Shown piece after piece: positions 16,124-25,106 of a DNA stretch of 64,000 nt (position 1 is the stretch's first letter; the number at the start of each line of letters is the position of its first letter). The position numbers and the translations under genes were made by a program. The DNA is from [Clostridium] fimetarium (lineage in GTDB: Bacteria; Bacillota; Clostridia; Lachnospirales; Lachnospiraceae). The stretch covers positions 1 through 64,000 of the forward strand of contig NZ_FOJI01000021.1 of assembly GCF_900111235.1 (NCBI RefSeq), in the 5' to 3' direction. The notes beneath the pieces are model-generated. The model was not told where the DNA came from, made no database searches, and saw only the letters and a program-made list of their open reading frames with translations.

Positions 16124-17213
16124 TATGATAAAGAAAACAAAGTTTTTTGTTAGTATAATGAAAGAGAAAATATGGCTTGAGCAGATGGCATTAGAAGGCT
16201 ATAAGTTGATTAAAATGACGATGGGAATGAGATATACATTTGAAAAGATTGAACCGACAAGATTAATATATGAAATTGATAGATTTAATCTCCCCAAGAA
16301 TCCTACGTTGAGAGAAATCAAGAGTAAACACGACTCAATTGCTATGGCAGAGGAAATGGGTTGGAGGATTGCATTACATGATGAGGATTTGAATTATTAT
16401 TTATGCAAGGAATATGTAGAAGGCGATATCAACGAATTATACAACGATCAAGAATCAAGACAGATTCATGCAGAAAAATACAGAAAAAGATATACATCAA
16501 TTGGTAAAGATATGTTAAAATTAATTATTTTTTTAAATGCAATGCTTATTTTTGTTGGAATAGTGGAAATGTTTGATATTGATAAAGTTGGCTCTGCATA
16601 TACTTGGCTTGTTGTTGGATGCACAATATTTAGTGTTATTATGGCAATTGCCTATAATAAAGTGGGTGAATTGTATTACAAAGAATTTATGATGACAGAA
16701 GAGGATTGGATTGAAAAAAATGACTATCTTAACAATAACTCCAAGAAGGTAACCAAATTTATATTTAGAAGTAGCACACTTCAAAGGTTTCTTGAAAAAG
16801 AAGGCGAGAAAGGATGGTACCCTCAAAAATTATCACTTATTAAATATACATTTGTTAAGAATGATAGTGGAAGATATCAATACATAATGGATTCAAAGCA
16901 TTTGACAAACAAAAGACTAAAAGCGATTGGTTCTAGCAAAATCAAAGATCTCAAAGATTTGGGAGGAATGGGAAATGATTGGCAGGTTCAAAGTGTCGAC
17001 GATGCTGAGAAATTAGGATGGGAATTTGTGTGTGCCGTTCAGAACCAATCGATATTATATAGAGCACCTAAAACAAATATGATTGAACCGCTGAATCCTA
17101 ATGGAAAGATGTCTTTTGTAGGATTGCTTTCATTTAAAGTCAGCTTGTTAGTTGTGGCTTCGGGTGGAACGGGATTTGTGATAGGTTTTATATGGAAAAT
17201 GTTGTCGCGTTAA
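16113..17213 (+). CDS. DUF2812 membrane protein, PadR partner
   Basis: About 366 residues. Each half has a DUF2812-like unit with a WLEQMALEGYKL / FLEKEGEKGWYPQKL motif, and two membrane helices lie at about 137-155 and 162-182, with one more near the C-terminus (about 340-362). DUF2812 proteins are commonly encoded next to PadR regulators, as here. The function is unknown. The ATG at 16113 has GGAG nine bases upstream; an ATG at 16098 has none. Either way it overlaps the padR stop. Confidence 0.75.
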   Translation: MENNMIKKTKFFVSIMKEKIWLEQMALEGYKLIKMTMGMRYTFEKIEPTRLIYEIDRFNLPKNPTLREIKSKHDSIAMAEEMGWRIALHDEDLNYYLCKEYVEGDINELYNDQESRQIHAEKYRKRYTSIGKDMLKLIIFLNAMLIFVGIVEMFDIDKVGSAYTWLVVGCTIFSVIMAIAYNKVGELYYKEFMMTEEDWIEKNDYLNNNSKKVTKFIFRSSTLQRFLEKEGEKGWYPQKLSLIKYTFVKNDSGRYQYIMDSKHLTNKRLKAIGSSKIKDLKDLGGMGNDWQVQSVDDAEKLGWEFVCAVQNQSILYRAPKTNMIEPLNPNGKMSFVGLLSFKVSLLVVASGGTGFVIGFIWKMLSR

Positions 17214-17360
17214 GAACAAATACTATGTAGTGTATGATGATTAATCACCCATCTTGATAAAGATTATTTAGATAGATTACTTTAAGGTAATCAAGGTACT
17301 ATGTTCGAATAAAATGATCGCATTTCGTTTTGTAAAAAAATAAACTTATGGAGAATCACT

Positions 17361-18218
17361 ATGATTTATTTATCTCATTTTTCATTTCCTGATATTGAAG
17401 AAGAATATAGCTTTGTTATGGCTCAAAAAAGAACCTGCTATGATTCCTTTTATCCATTTCAAATTTTATCAAAGAACCATCTTTTAATGTTGGATTTTGA
17501 ACCGGTCACGATTTTATATGGTGGTAATGGTTCAGGAAAGACAACGGCACTTAATGTTATTGGAGAGAAGTTAGGACTTTCAAGAGATACACTTTATAAC
17601 CGAACCAATTTTTTTGAAGACTATACCAAATTGTGTTCCTATAAATTGAGTAAACCGATCACTGCAGAAAGTAGAATTATTACTAGTGATGACGTCTTTG
17701 ATTTCATGTTGAATTTAAGGACTATCAATGATGGAATTAATCAAAAACGGGAGGATTTATTTCAGGATTATTTGGATATAAAATATTCAAAATTTCAGAT
17801 GAAATCGATGGATGATTATGAACAGTTGAAAAAAGTTAATATGGTACGTAGTAACACACAATCTCGTTATATTAGAAATAGTCTCATGGATAATGTTAGA
17901 GAACACTCTAATGGAGAGAGCGCATTTATGTATTTTTCTGATAAAATCAAGGAGAATGGGCTGTATCTTTTAGATGAACCAGAAAACAGTCTGTCACCTG
18001 AAAGACAGCAGGAACTTTTAAGATTTCTTGAAGACTCTGCGCGTTTCTTTGGCTGCCAATTTATTATAGCAACCCATTCTCCATTTCTTCTTTCTATGAA
18101 AGGGGCTAAAATCTATGATATGGATGAGGAACCGGTAGATATTAAAGGGTGGACCGAACTTTCTAATGTCCGTGCGTATTATGATTTTTTCAAACAACAT
18201 GAAAAAGATTTTAGGTAA
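17361..18218 (+). CDS. ABC-type AAA ATPase, stand-alone
   Basis: A 285-residue P-loop ATPase of the SMC/RecF/ABC group. Walker A GGNGSGKT is at 54-61; an ABC-like signature HSNGES lies near 176; Walker B LYLLDEPENSLSP follows; and a switch-His IIATHSPFLLS is at about 237-247. A short central insertion replaces a coiled coil. Relatives are described as AAA family ATPases or predicted ATP-binding proteins; some belong to defence systems, but no partner nuclease is adjacent. GGAGA precedes the ATG. Confidence 0.75.
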   Translation: MIYLSHFSFPDIEEEYSFVMAQKRTCYDSFYPFQILSKNHLLMLDFEPVTILYGGNGSGKTTALNVIGEKLGLSRDTLYNRTNFFEDYTKLCSYKLSKPITAESRIITSDDVFDFMLNLRTINDGINQKREDLFQDYLDIKYSKFQMKSMDDYEQLKKVNMVRSNTQSRYIRNSLMDNVREHSNGESAFMYFSDKIKENGLYLLDEPENSLSPERQQELLRFLEDSARFFGCQFIIATHSPFLLSMKGAKIYDMDEEPVDIKGWTELSNVRAYYDFFKQHEKDFR

Positions 18219-18350
18219 CATTTCTATTCAAATTTATCATCTCCACCTAGCCATATCACGATATTATAATCCGGGGTCCCCCATGTTTTTTTGCTTTTTT
18301 TAAAAAATATATAATAAATATGTTTGCATTATGACGAATACATGAAATAA

Positions 18351-18379
18351 TTGACAAATTTGTGAAATAATTGTAAAAT
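18351..18379 (+). promoter_or_regulatory. Sigma-A-type promoter of the pectate lyase gene
   Basis: TTGACA (18351-18356), a 17-bp spacer and TAAAAT (18374-18379). The predicted start near 18386 leaves a leader of about 178 nt before the ATG at 18564. Confidence 0.65.
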
Positions 18380-18385
18380 AAATGT

Positions 18386-18549
18386 AAAGTTATAGTAGAT
18401 TTGAAGAAGAAAATCAAATACTCGGGATTGAAATACAACAACTAAGAGGCATGATTTACGACAAAAAGAACCTTGTTCGAACAATTATACTTTAGAAAAA
18501 GACAACGATGGTATGGGGGCTTGCAGCCTCTGACTACGAGTTTTAACTA
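18386..18549 (+). ncRNA. Putative structured 5' leader of the pectate lyase gene
   Basis: Several complementary segments nest in order. ATTTGA/TCAAAT (18399-18404/18414-18419) makes a hairpin. ACTCG/CGAGT (18420-18424/18537-18541) closes a 120-nt domain. AGAGGC/GCCTCT (18445-18450/18526-18531) lies inside it, and TTGT-TCGA-ACAA (18473-18484) is inside that. It ends just before the AGGAGG site at 18550-18555. It does not match a riboswitch class I can recall, so this is a candidate cis-regulatory RNA only. The whole 345-bp gap 18219-18563 otherwise holds only the promoter. Confidence 0.4.
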
Positions 18550-18563
18550 GGAGGATTTATTTA

Positions 18564-20705
18564 ATGAAAAAGAGGAATCACTTTAACAATGGCAAAAGAA
18601 ATGTCATGAGAATCGGGGCGCTTGTAATCGCTTGTATGCTTACTGTGTCAACTTTATTTGTTCAGGGAGGTACAACAGTTGCTTATGCACAGAGCAGTGT
18701 ATCATCGGATGTTTTATCTAAAACAATTAATAAAAGTAATATTCCGGGTACGGTGACAACCCAAAGCAAATATAATGATTCATTTCTCTCTGTTACGGGA
18801 TTTGCTTCAATTGAAGGAAATATAACTGACAGAAGTAACTATGTAGGGACGCAGTATTATAGAACTGTTAATAATGAGAGAGAATTTCTTGATGCACTTA
18901 TTGATGCACAGTCTGGTCTTGTAAAAGTTATTGAAATCACAAAGGACATGAACCTTGGATATAATGAACTTAATCTGACATCAGACGAACGTAAAAAGTA
19001 TTCTATGGTTTCAAAATATGGAGCACCAAATAATGAATTAAATCGTGTAAACGGTGGTTTTACAAATCCGCTTATGCAGGTGAGTGGCGTTACTAAAATT
19101 TCTCTTTCTAATATTAAGGGACTTACTATTTTCTCACAAAATGGAAGAAGTATTAAACACACTGAATTAAAACTTAATTCTCCAAGTTCAGATATTGTTA
19201 TAAGAAATTTAAATTTTAAAGAAATGTGGCAGTGGGATGATAAGGGATCACAAAAAGAAGTTGGTTGGTCAAATTTAAAAATCAATGGTGCAAAAAATGT
19301 ATGGGTTGATCATTGCAGCTTTGAGATGGCCTCAGACGGTAATATTGACATGGAAAATGGTTCAAGTGGAATAACTATTTCATGGTGTGCTGTTGGTATT
19401 GATGCAACCGAAAATCCTAGTGAAGATAGTTCTTTATATCAGTCAATTATGTTTATGGAAGGCAGATATCAGAAGAATGAATTAAAACCGGACACAAGCT
19501 TATATTATCAATTAAGAAATGGTGGTGCTACACCACAACAAATCATGGCATATTCTGCATATCATAAGAAATGTCATTTAACAGGTTCCGGTGATAAGGA
19601 TTTCGTAAACTATGTAAAACCTGATGGAACGGTAGTAGCGGATGCAAACAGCAATCTTTCGCTTACCCTTGCTTATAATCATTATTCAAATGTTGGACAG
19701 CGTGTTCCAATGATTAGGCAGGGGGTTGGCAATCTTATTAATTGTTATATTGATAATTCGACACATGTTGCAGCGGAAGCTGCAAGTCCAATTTTGGGTC
19801 AAATCGGACCTTATCATTTAAGCCGCGGTCTCAATTCAAGAGATGGTGCCAGCATCGCTGCTGATACATGTGTATTTAATGGAATAGAAGAACCAATTAC
19901 GGGCAGTGAAGTTCAAGGTGATGATATTGCAAATATGTCAGCTCAATGGGCACATTTATTCCAGAATGCATATAATCATGTACTTATTGCCAATTCAACT
20001 GTAACTAATTCACAAGGTACCTATACAGGAAGCAGTTGGGACAACAGTGGTGAAAATCTGTTTACAACAGGATTCAACTGGAAAGACAAATCAACACTTG
20101 GAAAATGGGCATGGTATTCATCTATTGTAGGTAAAGAAACTTACAGCAAGGAGACACCTCCGCTAATAACAGATGCTCCATTTGAATTTACCTATGATTC
20201 AGAAACAGGACTGCCATTTGAATATCAGGTACTTCCACTTGAAGATGTTAAGGGAGTTGTAACAGAGAAATCTGGTTCAAATGTAATTGAAATGTCAGCT
20301 GCTGAATGGCTTATGACAGCATATTTAGCCGATGCTGATTACAGTGTAGTTAATACTGCAATTGATAAGGCAAATTCATTAAATGCGTCTGATTATGTTG
20401 ATTTTACAGCAGTAACGAATGCGATGAATACAGTTGAAAAAGGTCTTAAATCTGACGAGCAGGAAAGAGTCGCTACTATGGCTACAGCAATTGAGAATGC
20501 AATTAATTCACTTGTTAAAATCACTGTAGAAGATTCAACACAAGAGCCAGCATCAACAGTGTCACCAACATCAACAGTATCACCAGCTTCACCTGAAACA
20601 GCGGATAAGGGTATGTTATCAATGTATACTTTGTTTCTTTGTTTATCAGTAGGAGTGGCTGGAATGGCAGCATCACTAAGAAAAAAAACCAGAGTTAATA
20701 AATAG
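18564..20705 (+). CDS. Secreted, wall-associated pectate lyase (PL1-like)
   Basis: A 713-residue protein. A signal peptide ends near AYAQS (about 42). A PL1-like parallel beta-helix (about 85-500) has WVDHCSFEMASDGNIDMENGSSG (calcium-site region) and GQRVPMIRQG (catalytic Arg region), fitting Ca-dependent cleavage of polygalacturonate outside the cell. Residues about 590-650 resemble a FIVAR module. A Thr/Ser/Pro linker with a repeated STVSP unit follows, then SPETA, a hydrophobic helix and RKK: a degenerate sortase-type or membrane anchor. AGGAGG precedes the ATG; a strong terminator follows. Confidence 0.85.
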   Translation: MKKRNHFNNGKRNVMRIGALVIACMLTVSTLFVQGGTTVAYAQSSVSSDVLSKTINKSNIPGTVTTQSKYNDSFLSVTGFASIEGNITDRSNYVGTQYYRTVNNEREFLDALIDAQSGLVKVIEITKDMNLGYNELNLTSDERKKYSMVSKYGAPNNELNRVNGGFTNPLMQVSGVTKISLSNIKGLTIFSQNGRSIKHTELKLNSPSSDIVIRNLNFKEMWQWDDKGSQKEVGWSNLKINGAKNVWVDHCSFEMASDGNIDMENGSSGITISWCAVGIDATENPSEDSSLYQSIMFMEGRYQKNELKPDTSLYYQLRNGGATPQQIMAYSAYHKKCHLTGSGDKDFVNYVKPDGTVVADANSNLSLTLAYNHYSNVGQRVPMIRQGVGNLINCYIDNSTHVAAEAASPILGQIGPYHLSRGLNSRDGASIAADTCVFNGIEEPITGSEVQGDDIANMSAQWAHLFQNAYNHVLIANSTVTNSQGTYTGSSWDNSGENLFTTGFNWKDKSTLGKWAWYSSIVGKETYSKETPPLITDAPFEFTYDSETGLPFEYQVLPLEDVKGVVTEKSGSNVIEMSAAEWLMTAYLADADYSVVNTAIDKANSLNASDYVDFTAVTNAMNTVEKGLKSDEQERVATMATAIENAINSLVKITVEDSTQEPASTVSPTSTVSPASPETADKGMLSMYTLFLCLSVGVAGMAASLRKKTRVNK

Positions 20706-20740
20706 TTCATTAGCTATTATAAAAGATATTTTTAAAAAAT

Positions 20741-20776
20741 AAAATCGCCACCTCATAATAGGTGGCGATTTTTGTG
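20741..20776. terminator. Strong bidirectional terminator
   Basis: AAAATCGCCACCT (20741-20753) and AGGTGGCGATTTT (20760-20772) form a perfect 13-bp stem with a 6-nt loop and T/A-rich flanks on both sides. It ends the pectate lyase transcript and could also stop the lipoprotein gene that runs leftward from 21393. Confidence 0.95.
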
Positions 20777-20913
20777 ATATATTATTTTGAATATGATCCA
20801 GATGAACTGATTACTGATTCAGTTTGCTCATTGGCAAGAATCATAACTCTATTATAATTTTAGGCTCTGACAGAATATAATGTTGATATATACATGCTTA
20901 TACTGATATTAGT

Positions 20914-21393
20914 TTAATAAGTTTTTTTTACATCAAGAACTAAATTATATTCAAATTTTTCCCCATTCATGAGAATTCCACTTACTGAAAAATTTAATGA
21001 TTTCTTTATTTGCTCCAAATTATCACCATAAAATAAGTCTTTTGAACTGATTGATCCCATATCTTGTTGAATATTTGTACCTTTAGGTGTACCTTTAGTA
21101 GTGGTTTCAATGCTTACAATATTATTTAAAATAATATTTTCAACCCCATCCTTGTAAAAAAAGAATTTTGTAGCACTGTATTTTACATCTGATGGTTCTT
21201 CGCCATTAAAAGTCAAATCTCCACCAATAAATTTTTCTGAATCATTAGTTACAATAATTAAGCCATTATTTATCGTTACAGTTTCATTTTTACCACTAAA
21301 AGAATAGATTTCGTTTTTCTCTTGTTGTTTTGTGCATGATGTAATAAGGAATACTACAATTACAAAGACAATTATTCTAAATTTTTTTCTCAT
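20914..21393 (-). CDS. Lipoprotein of unknown function
   Basis: A 159-residue protein with a lipoprotein signal: MRKK, a hydrophobic core, and the lipobox LITSC, with Cys-20 as the acylated residue. The mature part is a small beta-rich domain (KNETVTINNGLIIVTNDSEKF, then FNVSGILMNGEKFEYNLVLDV-like strands). I do not recognise the family. A GGGGG site precedes the ATG. It is divergent from the frameshifted membrane gene at 21540, which also seems extracytoplasmic. Confidence 0.65.
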   Translation of the reverse strand: MRKKFRIIVFVIVVFLITSCTKQQEKNEIYSFSGKNETVTINNGLIIVTNDSEKFIGGDLTFNGEEPSDVKYSATKFFFYKDGVENIILNNIVSIETTTKGTPKGTNIQQDMGSISSKDLFYGDNLEQIKKSLNFSVSGILMNGEKFEYNLVLDVKKTY

Positions 21394-21539
21394 TATTTTA
21401 CCCCCATTTTGCTGTACTTTCTTAATGTTTTTGATTTAATACACATACGAATTACTTACTTAAATACATACTACATTAAATATAATTTTTTGATTAGTTT
21501 GATTATATATGTTAACTTAGTTCTAGAAAGACTGCATAT

Positions 21540-22393
21540 ATGAAAAAAGATAAAATTATTGTGCTTATAATTTTCCTGATTATTTTTATTTCAATTATAT
21601 TATTAATATTATCCCTAAAACAAAAAAATACAATATTATATATAATAAAATACAATTTATATCAACTGAAATTTTATTATCCGGTTATGTTAATGAAGAA
21701 ATTTCGTTACCAACAATTTTTGTATGTAATCAGAATTTAGACCCTAATAGTTTAATTGAAGATGTATCTTTAATTAATTCTGAAAATATGGAAATATCTA
21801 AATGGGATATAAAAGATGGAAATAAATATAAAGATATAAAATTAAATAATATTAGCTTAAAATTAAAAATTATAAAAGAAGGAGTTAGTGATATAAAAGG
21901 TTTGAAAATATTATATAATAATGGTACTGTTGTTGAATTTAAATTTGAAAAATTTCTGTTAAATTCATACCTTAAAAAAGCTTCGAATTTTATAGTGAAT
22001 TCTAAAGAGAGTTATATAGCATCATATAATAAACTTGATTTCGACTTGAAAAACATTTCTGAAAATAAATTTAAATTTAATGAAATAAACTTGAATAGTC
22101 CAGATATTATTTTAGAAAACTCGCAATATAGTATTAATAATAATTATATAAAGAATTTAAATAATATCGATGTTGACCCTAATGATATTATTGATTTTAA
22201 ACTAGAAATTGACATGAATAGACTGCCCGTTGACCTATTATTTATTAGACCCTATATTTCTTATACATTAGATAATATAACATATTATGAGCCGATTACC
22301 TTTGGTTGTATTATTGGCTTACCAATAAGTGATGATAAGATGGATAAGATATATAATAATTATATACAATTCTCAGAGATTGCAGGTGGGTGA
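21540..22393 (+). pseudogene. Membrane-anchored protein gene frameshifted at an A7 run
   Basis: The first frame (from the ATG at 21540) encodes a 24-residue membrane helix and then Leu-Lys-Gln-Lys. The coding character moves to a second frame that stays open to 22393 and reads on as TEILLSGYVNEEISLPTIF and a beta-rich extracytoplasmic domain. The switch falls at the A7 run 21622-21628; one extra A would join both frames into about 284 residues. An ATG at 21788 opens the second frame internally but has no ribosome site. So it is an intact protein turned off by one base, a phase-variable tract, or a sequencing error. Confidence 0.6.
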
Positions 22394-22594
22394 ATCAGCA
22401 ACATAGTATTCTTTATGTTAAATATCATGTAGAATAGATATTAATTTAACAGAATATAGTTATTATAAGAAATTAAAAAAGTTCAAATTGAATGGAATAT
22501 AACAATATTCATAGATACTAAATTCAAAGTCGTTGATTATAAATAAGTTATTAACAACTTTTCTTTATTACAAAACAATATATAAAATGAGAAA

Positions 22595-22639
22595 ATATTG
22601 GCTCTGCAAAAAAAACATATTTGAGCAGAGCCAATATTA
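22595..22639. repeat. Perfect 14-bp inverted repeat without a T-run
   Basis: AATATTGGCTCTGC (22595-22608) and GCAGAGCCAATATT (22626-22639) flank a 17-nt A-rich loop. It lies about 120 bp past the end of the recombinase gene on its 3' side. On the minus strand it may terminate that gene, with the A8 run in the loop, but no clean T-tract follows. Confidence 0.6.
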
Positions 22640-22648
22640 TATTTAGAA

Positions 22649-22726
22649 TTATGTACATTTTTTTGCTTTTTAGAGATTTGTTGTACACCAGCTTTTTATT
22701 GATTATGTACATTTTTTAGCTGTTTT
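22649..22726. repeat. Three TGTACA motifs including a 55-bp-spaced direct repeat
   Basis: ATTATGTACATTTTTT followed by GCT occurs at 22649 and, with one extra A, at 22704. A third TGTACA is at 22684-22689 between them. The cluster lies 33 bp beyond the stop of the tyrosine recombinase gene, where a recombinase binding array or attachment site could be expected. The 365-bp gap 22394-22758 contains only this cluster, the 14-bp inverted repeat and a GC-rich GGGCGCCGGGGG spot. Confidence 0.45.
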
Positions 22727-22758
22727 TAAATTTGGGCGCCGGGGGATTTTAATATATT

Positions 22759-23814
22759 TTAATCCCTACGCAACTTAACTTCATTCCGAGCCTTACGCTT
22801 ATTCTCGTCAACAATTTCAGCATAATGTCTTCTTGTTGTGTTAACATCTTTGTGACCGAGTACATCGGCAACAAGGTAAATATCTTTGCTTGCTTGATAT
22901 AAATTCGTTCCATAGGTACTTCTTAATTTATGTGGTGTAATATGTTTTACAGTAGTAACTGTTAAAGCATATTTTTTTACTAGATTTTCAACGGATCGTA
23001 CACATAGACGCTGCTTTTTTGCGGAAATAAACAGCGCATTTTCATAACCATCAAGCGGTACAAGATTTTTTCGTTCCTCCATAAAAATCACTAATATTTC
23101 ATGGACTTCATCTCCAAAATATACAAAAGCCTCTGTACCACCTTTGCGTACCACTTTTATTCTATCGTTATCGAAATCAACATCATTAATATCTAAGCCA
23201 ACACATTCGGATACACGAATACCAGTACCGAGCATAAGCGAAAGAAGAGCTAAATCACGAGTTTTAAGCTTATCATGGCGTAGTAGTTGGCCTTTTGATA
23301 ACTTATCCCCAGATTCAACGTTATCAAGCAATTCGGATACTTCATTCACTTCAAGTCGTGTTATTGTCTTATCGTGAATCGTAGGCATATCTACTTGAAG
23401 GGAAGGGTTGTACTTTATTTTTTTTGTTCTATGAAAATATCCATAGAAAGAGCGAAGCGTAGATAATTTTCGTTTGGCAGCACGCTCTGAATTAGTTACC
23501 TCTTTCCCATTCTTATTGTATAATTTTACATGACGCAAATATTCTAATAAATCATTTGAGTCAAGCAAATCTATCTCCCCATTTAATTTAAAACTTTTAA
23601 TGGAATAATTTGAAAATGTGGGATTCGCAGTAATTAAATATTCAAAAAAGCCTTTTAAATCCATCGCATAAGCAACCTTTGTTCTAGGAGCTTTTGTATA
23701 TTCGATACTCGCAAAAAAATCCTTGCAAAATTCCGGTAATATATTTAATAGTTCATTTAATTTTTTTGTGTGAATAATGTTTTGTTGCTCGCTATAAGTT
23801 TTTGTATTAGACAT
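22759..23814 (-). CDS. Tyrosine recombinase, XerS-like
   Basis: A 351-residue site-specific recombinase. The N-terminal SAM-like core-binding domain is at about 25-135 (ERAAKRKLSTLRSFYGYFHR). The catalytic domain has GTGIRVSECVGLDINDVD (Arg I), TPHKLRSTYGTNLY (HxxR), LGHKDVNTTRRHY (second His and the Tyr nucleophile). Length and TPHKLR...LYQASKDIYLVADVLGH context resemble XerS-type single recombinases more than phage integrases. The ATG at 23814 has AAAGGA upstream, while 23844 has no ribosome site. It could resolve chromosome dimers or mobilise DNA; no cargo boundary is evident. Confidence 0.8.
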   Translation of the reverse strand: MSNTKTYSEQQNIIHTKKLNELLNILPEFCKDFFASIEYTKAPRTKVAYAMDLKGFFEYLITANPTFSNYSIKSFKLNGEIDLLDSNDLLEYLRHVKLYNKNGKEVTNSERAAKRKLSTLRSFYGYFHRTKKIKYNPSLQVDMPTIHDKTITRLEVNEVSELLDNVESGDKLSKGQLLRHDKLKTRDLALLSLMLGTGIRVSECVGLDINDVDFDNDRIKVVRKGGTEAFVYFGDEVHEILVIFMEERKNLVPLDGYENALFISAKKQRLCVRSVENLVKKYALTVTTVKHITPHKLRSTYGTNLYQASKDIYLVADVLGHKDVNTTRRHYAEIVDENKRKARNEVKLRRD

Positions 23815-24031
23815 CGGTATATCCTTTCGTATTTCAAAACGCATCAGGTTTGTATCTGTTTAAAACATTGAAATTATAATACTATTATAACTTAAAAAAC
23901 CATGAAAACATAGTATTATATACTACTATATTATATGAAATATTATAATCTATTTTGTATATACTTCATTCAATAAAACAAACGGCCCTTTAAAAGAAAT
24001 GGAAATAAAATAATAATAGTGGTTTTTTTAT

Positions 24032-24238
24032 CTAACTTTCCTCTATTTCAGGAAGGACACCAAGATTAGCACCTGATTTTGCTAATGCAACATTACGGGA
24101 TTGAATAATCAAATTAATATTAGAACCCAAAGATGAAAAAAATGATGCTATTTCTGCTAATTCAATTTGCGTTTTTCCTTGTGAAATTGCTTCTGCCAAA
24201 GTAATGGATAGAGCCAAATTACTAATCTCTGCACTCAT
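24032..24238 (-). CDS. Small conserved-looking protein
   Basis: About 68 residues, Ala/Ser/Ile/Leu-rich, largely alpha-helical, with no membrane segment. It resembles short clostridial proteins of unknown function (AEISNLALSITLAEAISQGKTQIELAEIASFFSSLG). The ATG at 24238 is preferred with AAAGGA thirteen bases upstream; a TTG at 24265 would overlap that site. The gene lies between the recombinase and DedA genes, all on the minus strand. Confidence 0.5.
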   Translation of the reverse strand: MSAEISNLALSITLAEAISQGKTQIELAEIASFFSSLGSNINLIIQSRNVALAKSGANLGVLPEIEES

Positions 24239-24356
24239 ATTTGTTATATAATCCTTTCTGTACAAAATAGCAAAATATTATTATTATTATTTGTCGTAGT
24301 ATTGTTTTGCTACTTCTTGGTGTTTTTAAAATATAATGTATATTATAATATTATAA

Positions 24357-24977
24357 TCAATTGTCTTTTTTGAAATGCTTATTATATATTAAATATATTC
24401 CCATAAAAATAAAGCATATGATAAAAGCACAGGCTAGAATATATGAAAAAGGACTTATATTATTTGTGATAATTTCTATTGATGCTTTTATAGTCACTCC
24501 AAAGGTTACTAAAACTGTATTCCATATTGTGATTCCAATTAATGTAAGCACTAAAAATAACAATAAGTTCATTTGGGCCATTCCAGCAGGAATTGAAATC
24601 AGACTTCCCAGAATAGGAATACATCTACCAAATAAGACAGAATATTTTCCTTTATGTAAAAACCAATCTTTCGATTTATATATATCCTCTTTTTTGAAAC
24701 CTATTATATGAGCAATCTTACCTTCAGCAAACTTTTGTAATCTATCTGGTGTGAAAAAGCGCCCCACGGAATATAGAATGATAGCACCGGTTAGTTCACC
24801 TAGCGTTGCAAATATTATAACTCCATATTTAGACAGTCTGGTAAAAGTAGTCATGTACCCGCCTAATGTTAAGATAAATTCCGCGGGAATAATCGGAAAA
24901 ATACTTTCTAGGGCGGTAAGTAAATAAATCCCCCAATATCCATAATTATTTACAATCTGTAAAGTCCATTCTTTCAT
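24357..24977 (-). CDS. DedA-family membrane protein
   Basis: A 206-residue member of the DedA/VTT superfamily, which is linked to lipid (undecaprenyl or phosphatidyl) transport across the membrane. It shows the ESIFPIIPAEFILTLGGYM region and FGRCIPILGSLISIPAGMAQM (a conserved Arg-rich loop and the GAGxG-like IPAGMAQM) with about five hydrophobic segments. A short AAAGG site precedes the ATG. A second, longer DedA gene lies at 43734. Confidence 0.8.
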   Translation of the reverse strand: MKEWTLQIVNNYGYWGIYLLTALESIFPIIPAEFILTLGGYMTTFTRLSKYGVIIFATLGELTGAIILYSVGRFFTPDRLQKFAEGKIAHIIGFKKEDIYKSKDWFLHKGKYSVLFGRCIPILGSLISIPAGMAQMNLLLFLVLTLIGITIWNTVLVTFGVTIKASIEIITNNISPFSYILACAFIICFIFMGIYLIYNKHFKKDN

Positions 24978-25106
24978 ATTTAGCCTTTTTTTATATTCTA
25001 TAATAGCTTATGATTGTTTTATAACAATTAGAAAAAAAGATTTTTTTATTTTTTGTCCTCATAATCTTATTATATTTGAAGGGAGAACAATCATATAAAA
25101 GAGTAT

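Noticed and set aside
17361-18218. Defence-system ATPase (for example OLD or Gabija type)
   Set aside because: The ATPase lacks a fused or adjacent nuclease or helicase, so a defence role cannot be supported.
22759-23814. Integrase of a prophage
   Set aside because: No capsid, tail, terminase or phage repressor genes are nearby; the amidase at 56675 is 33 kb away and lacks a holin.
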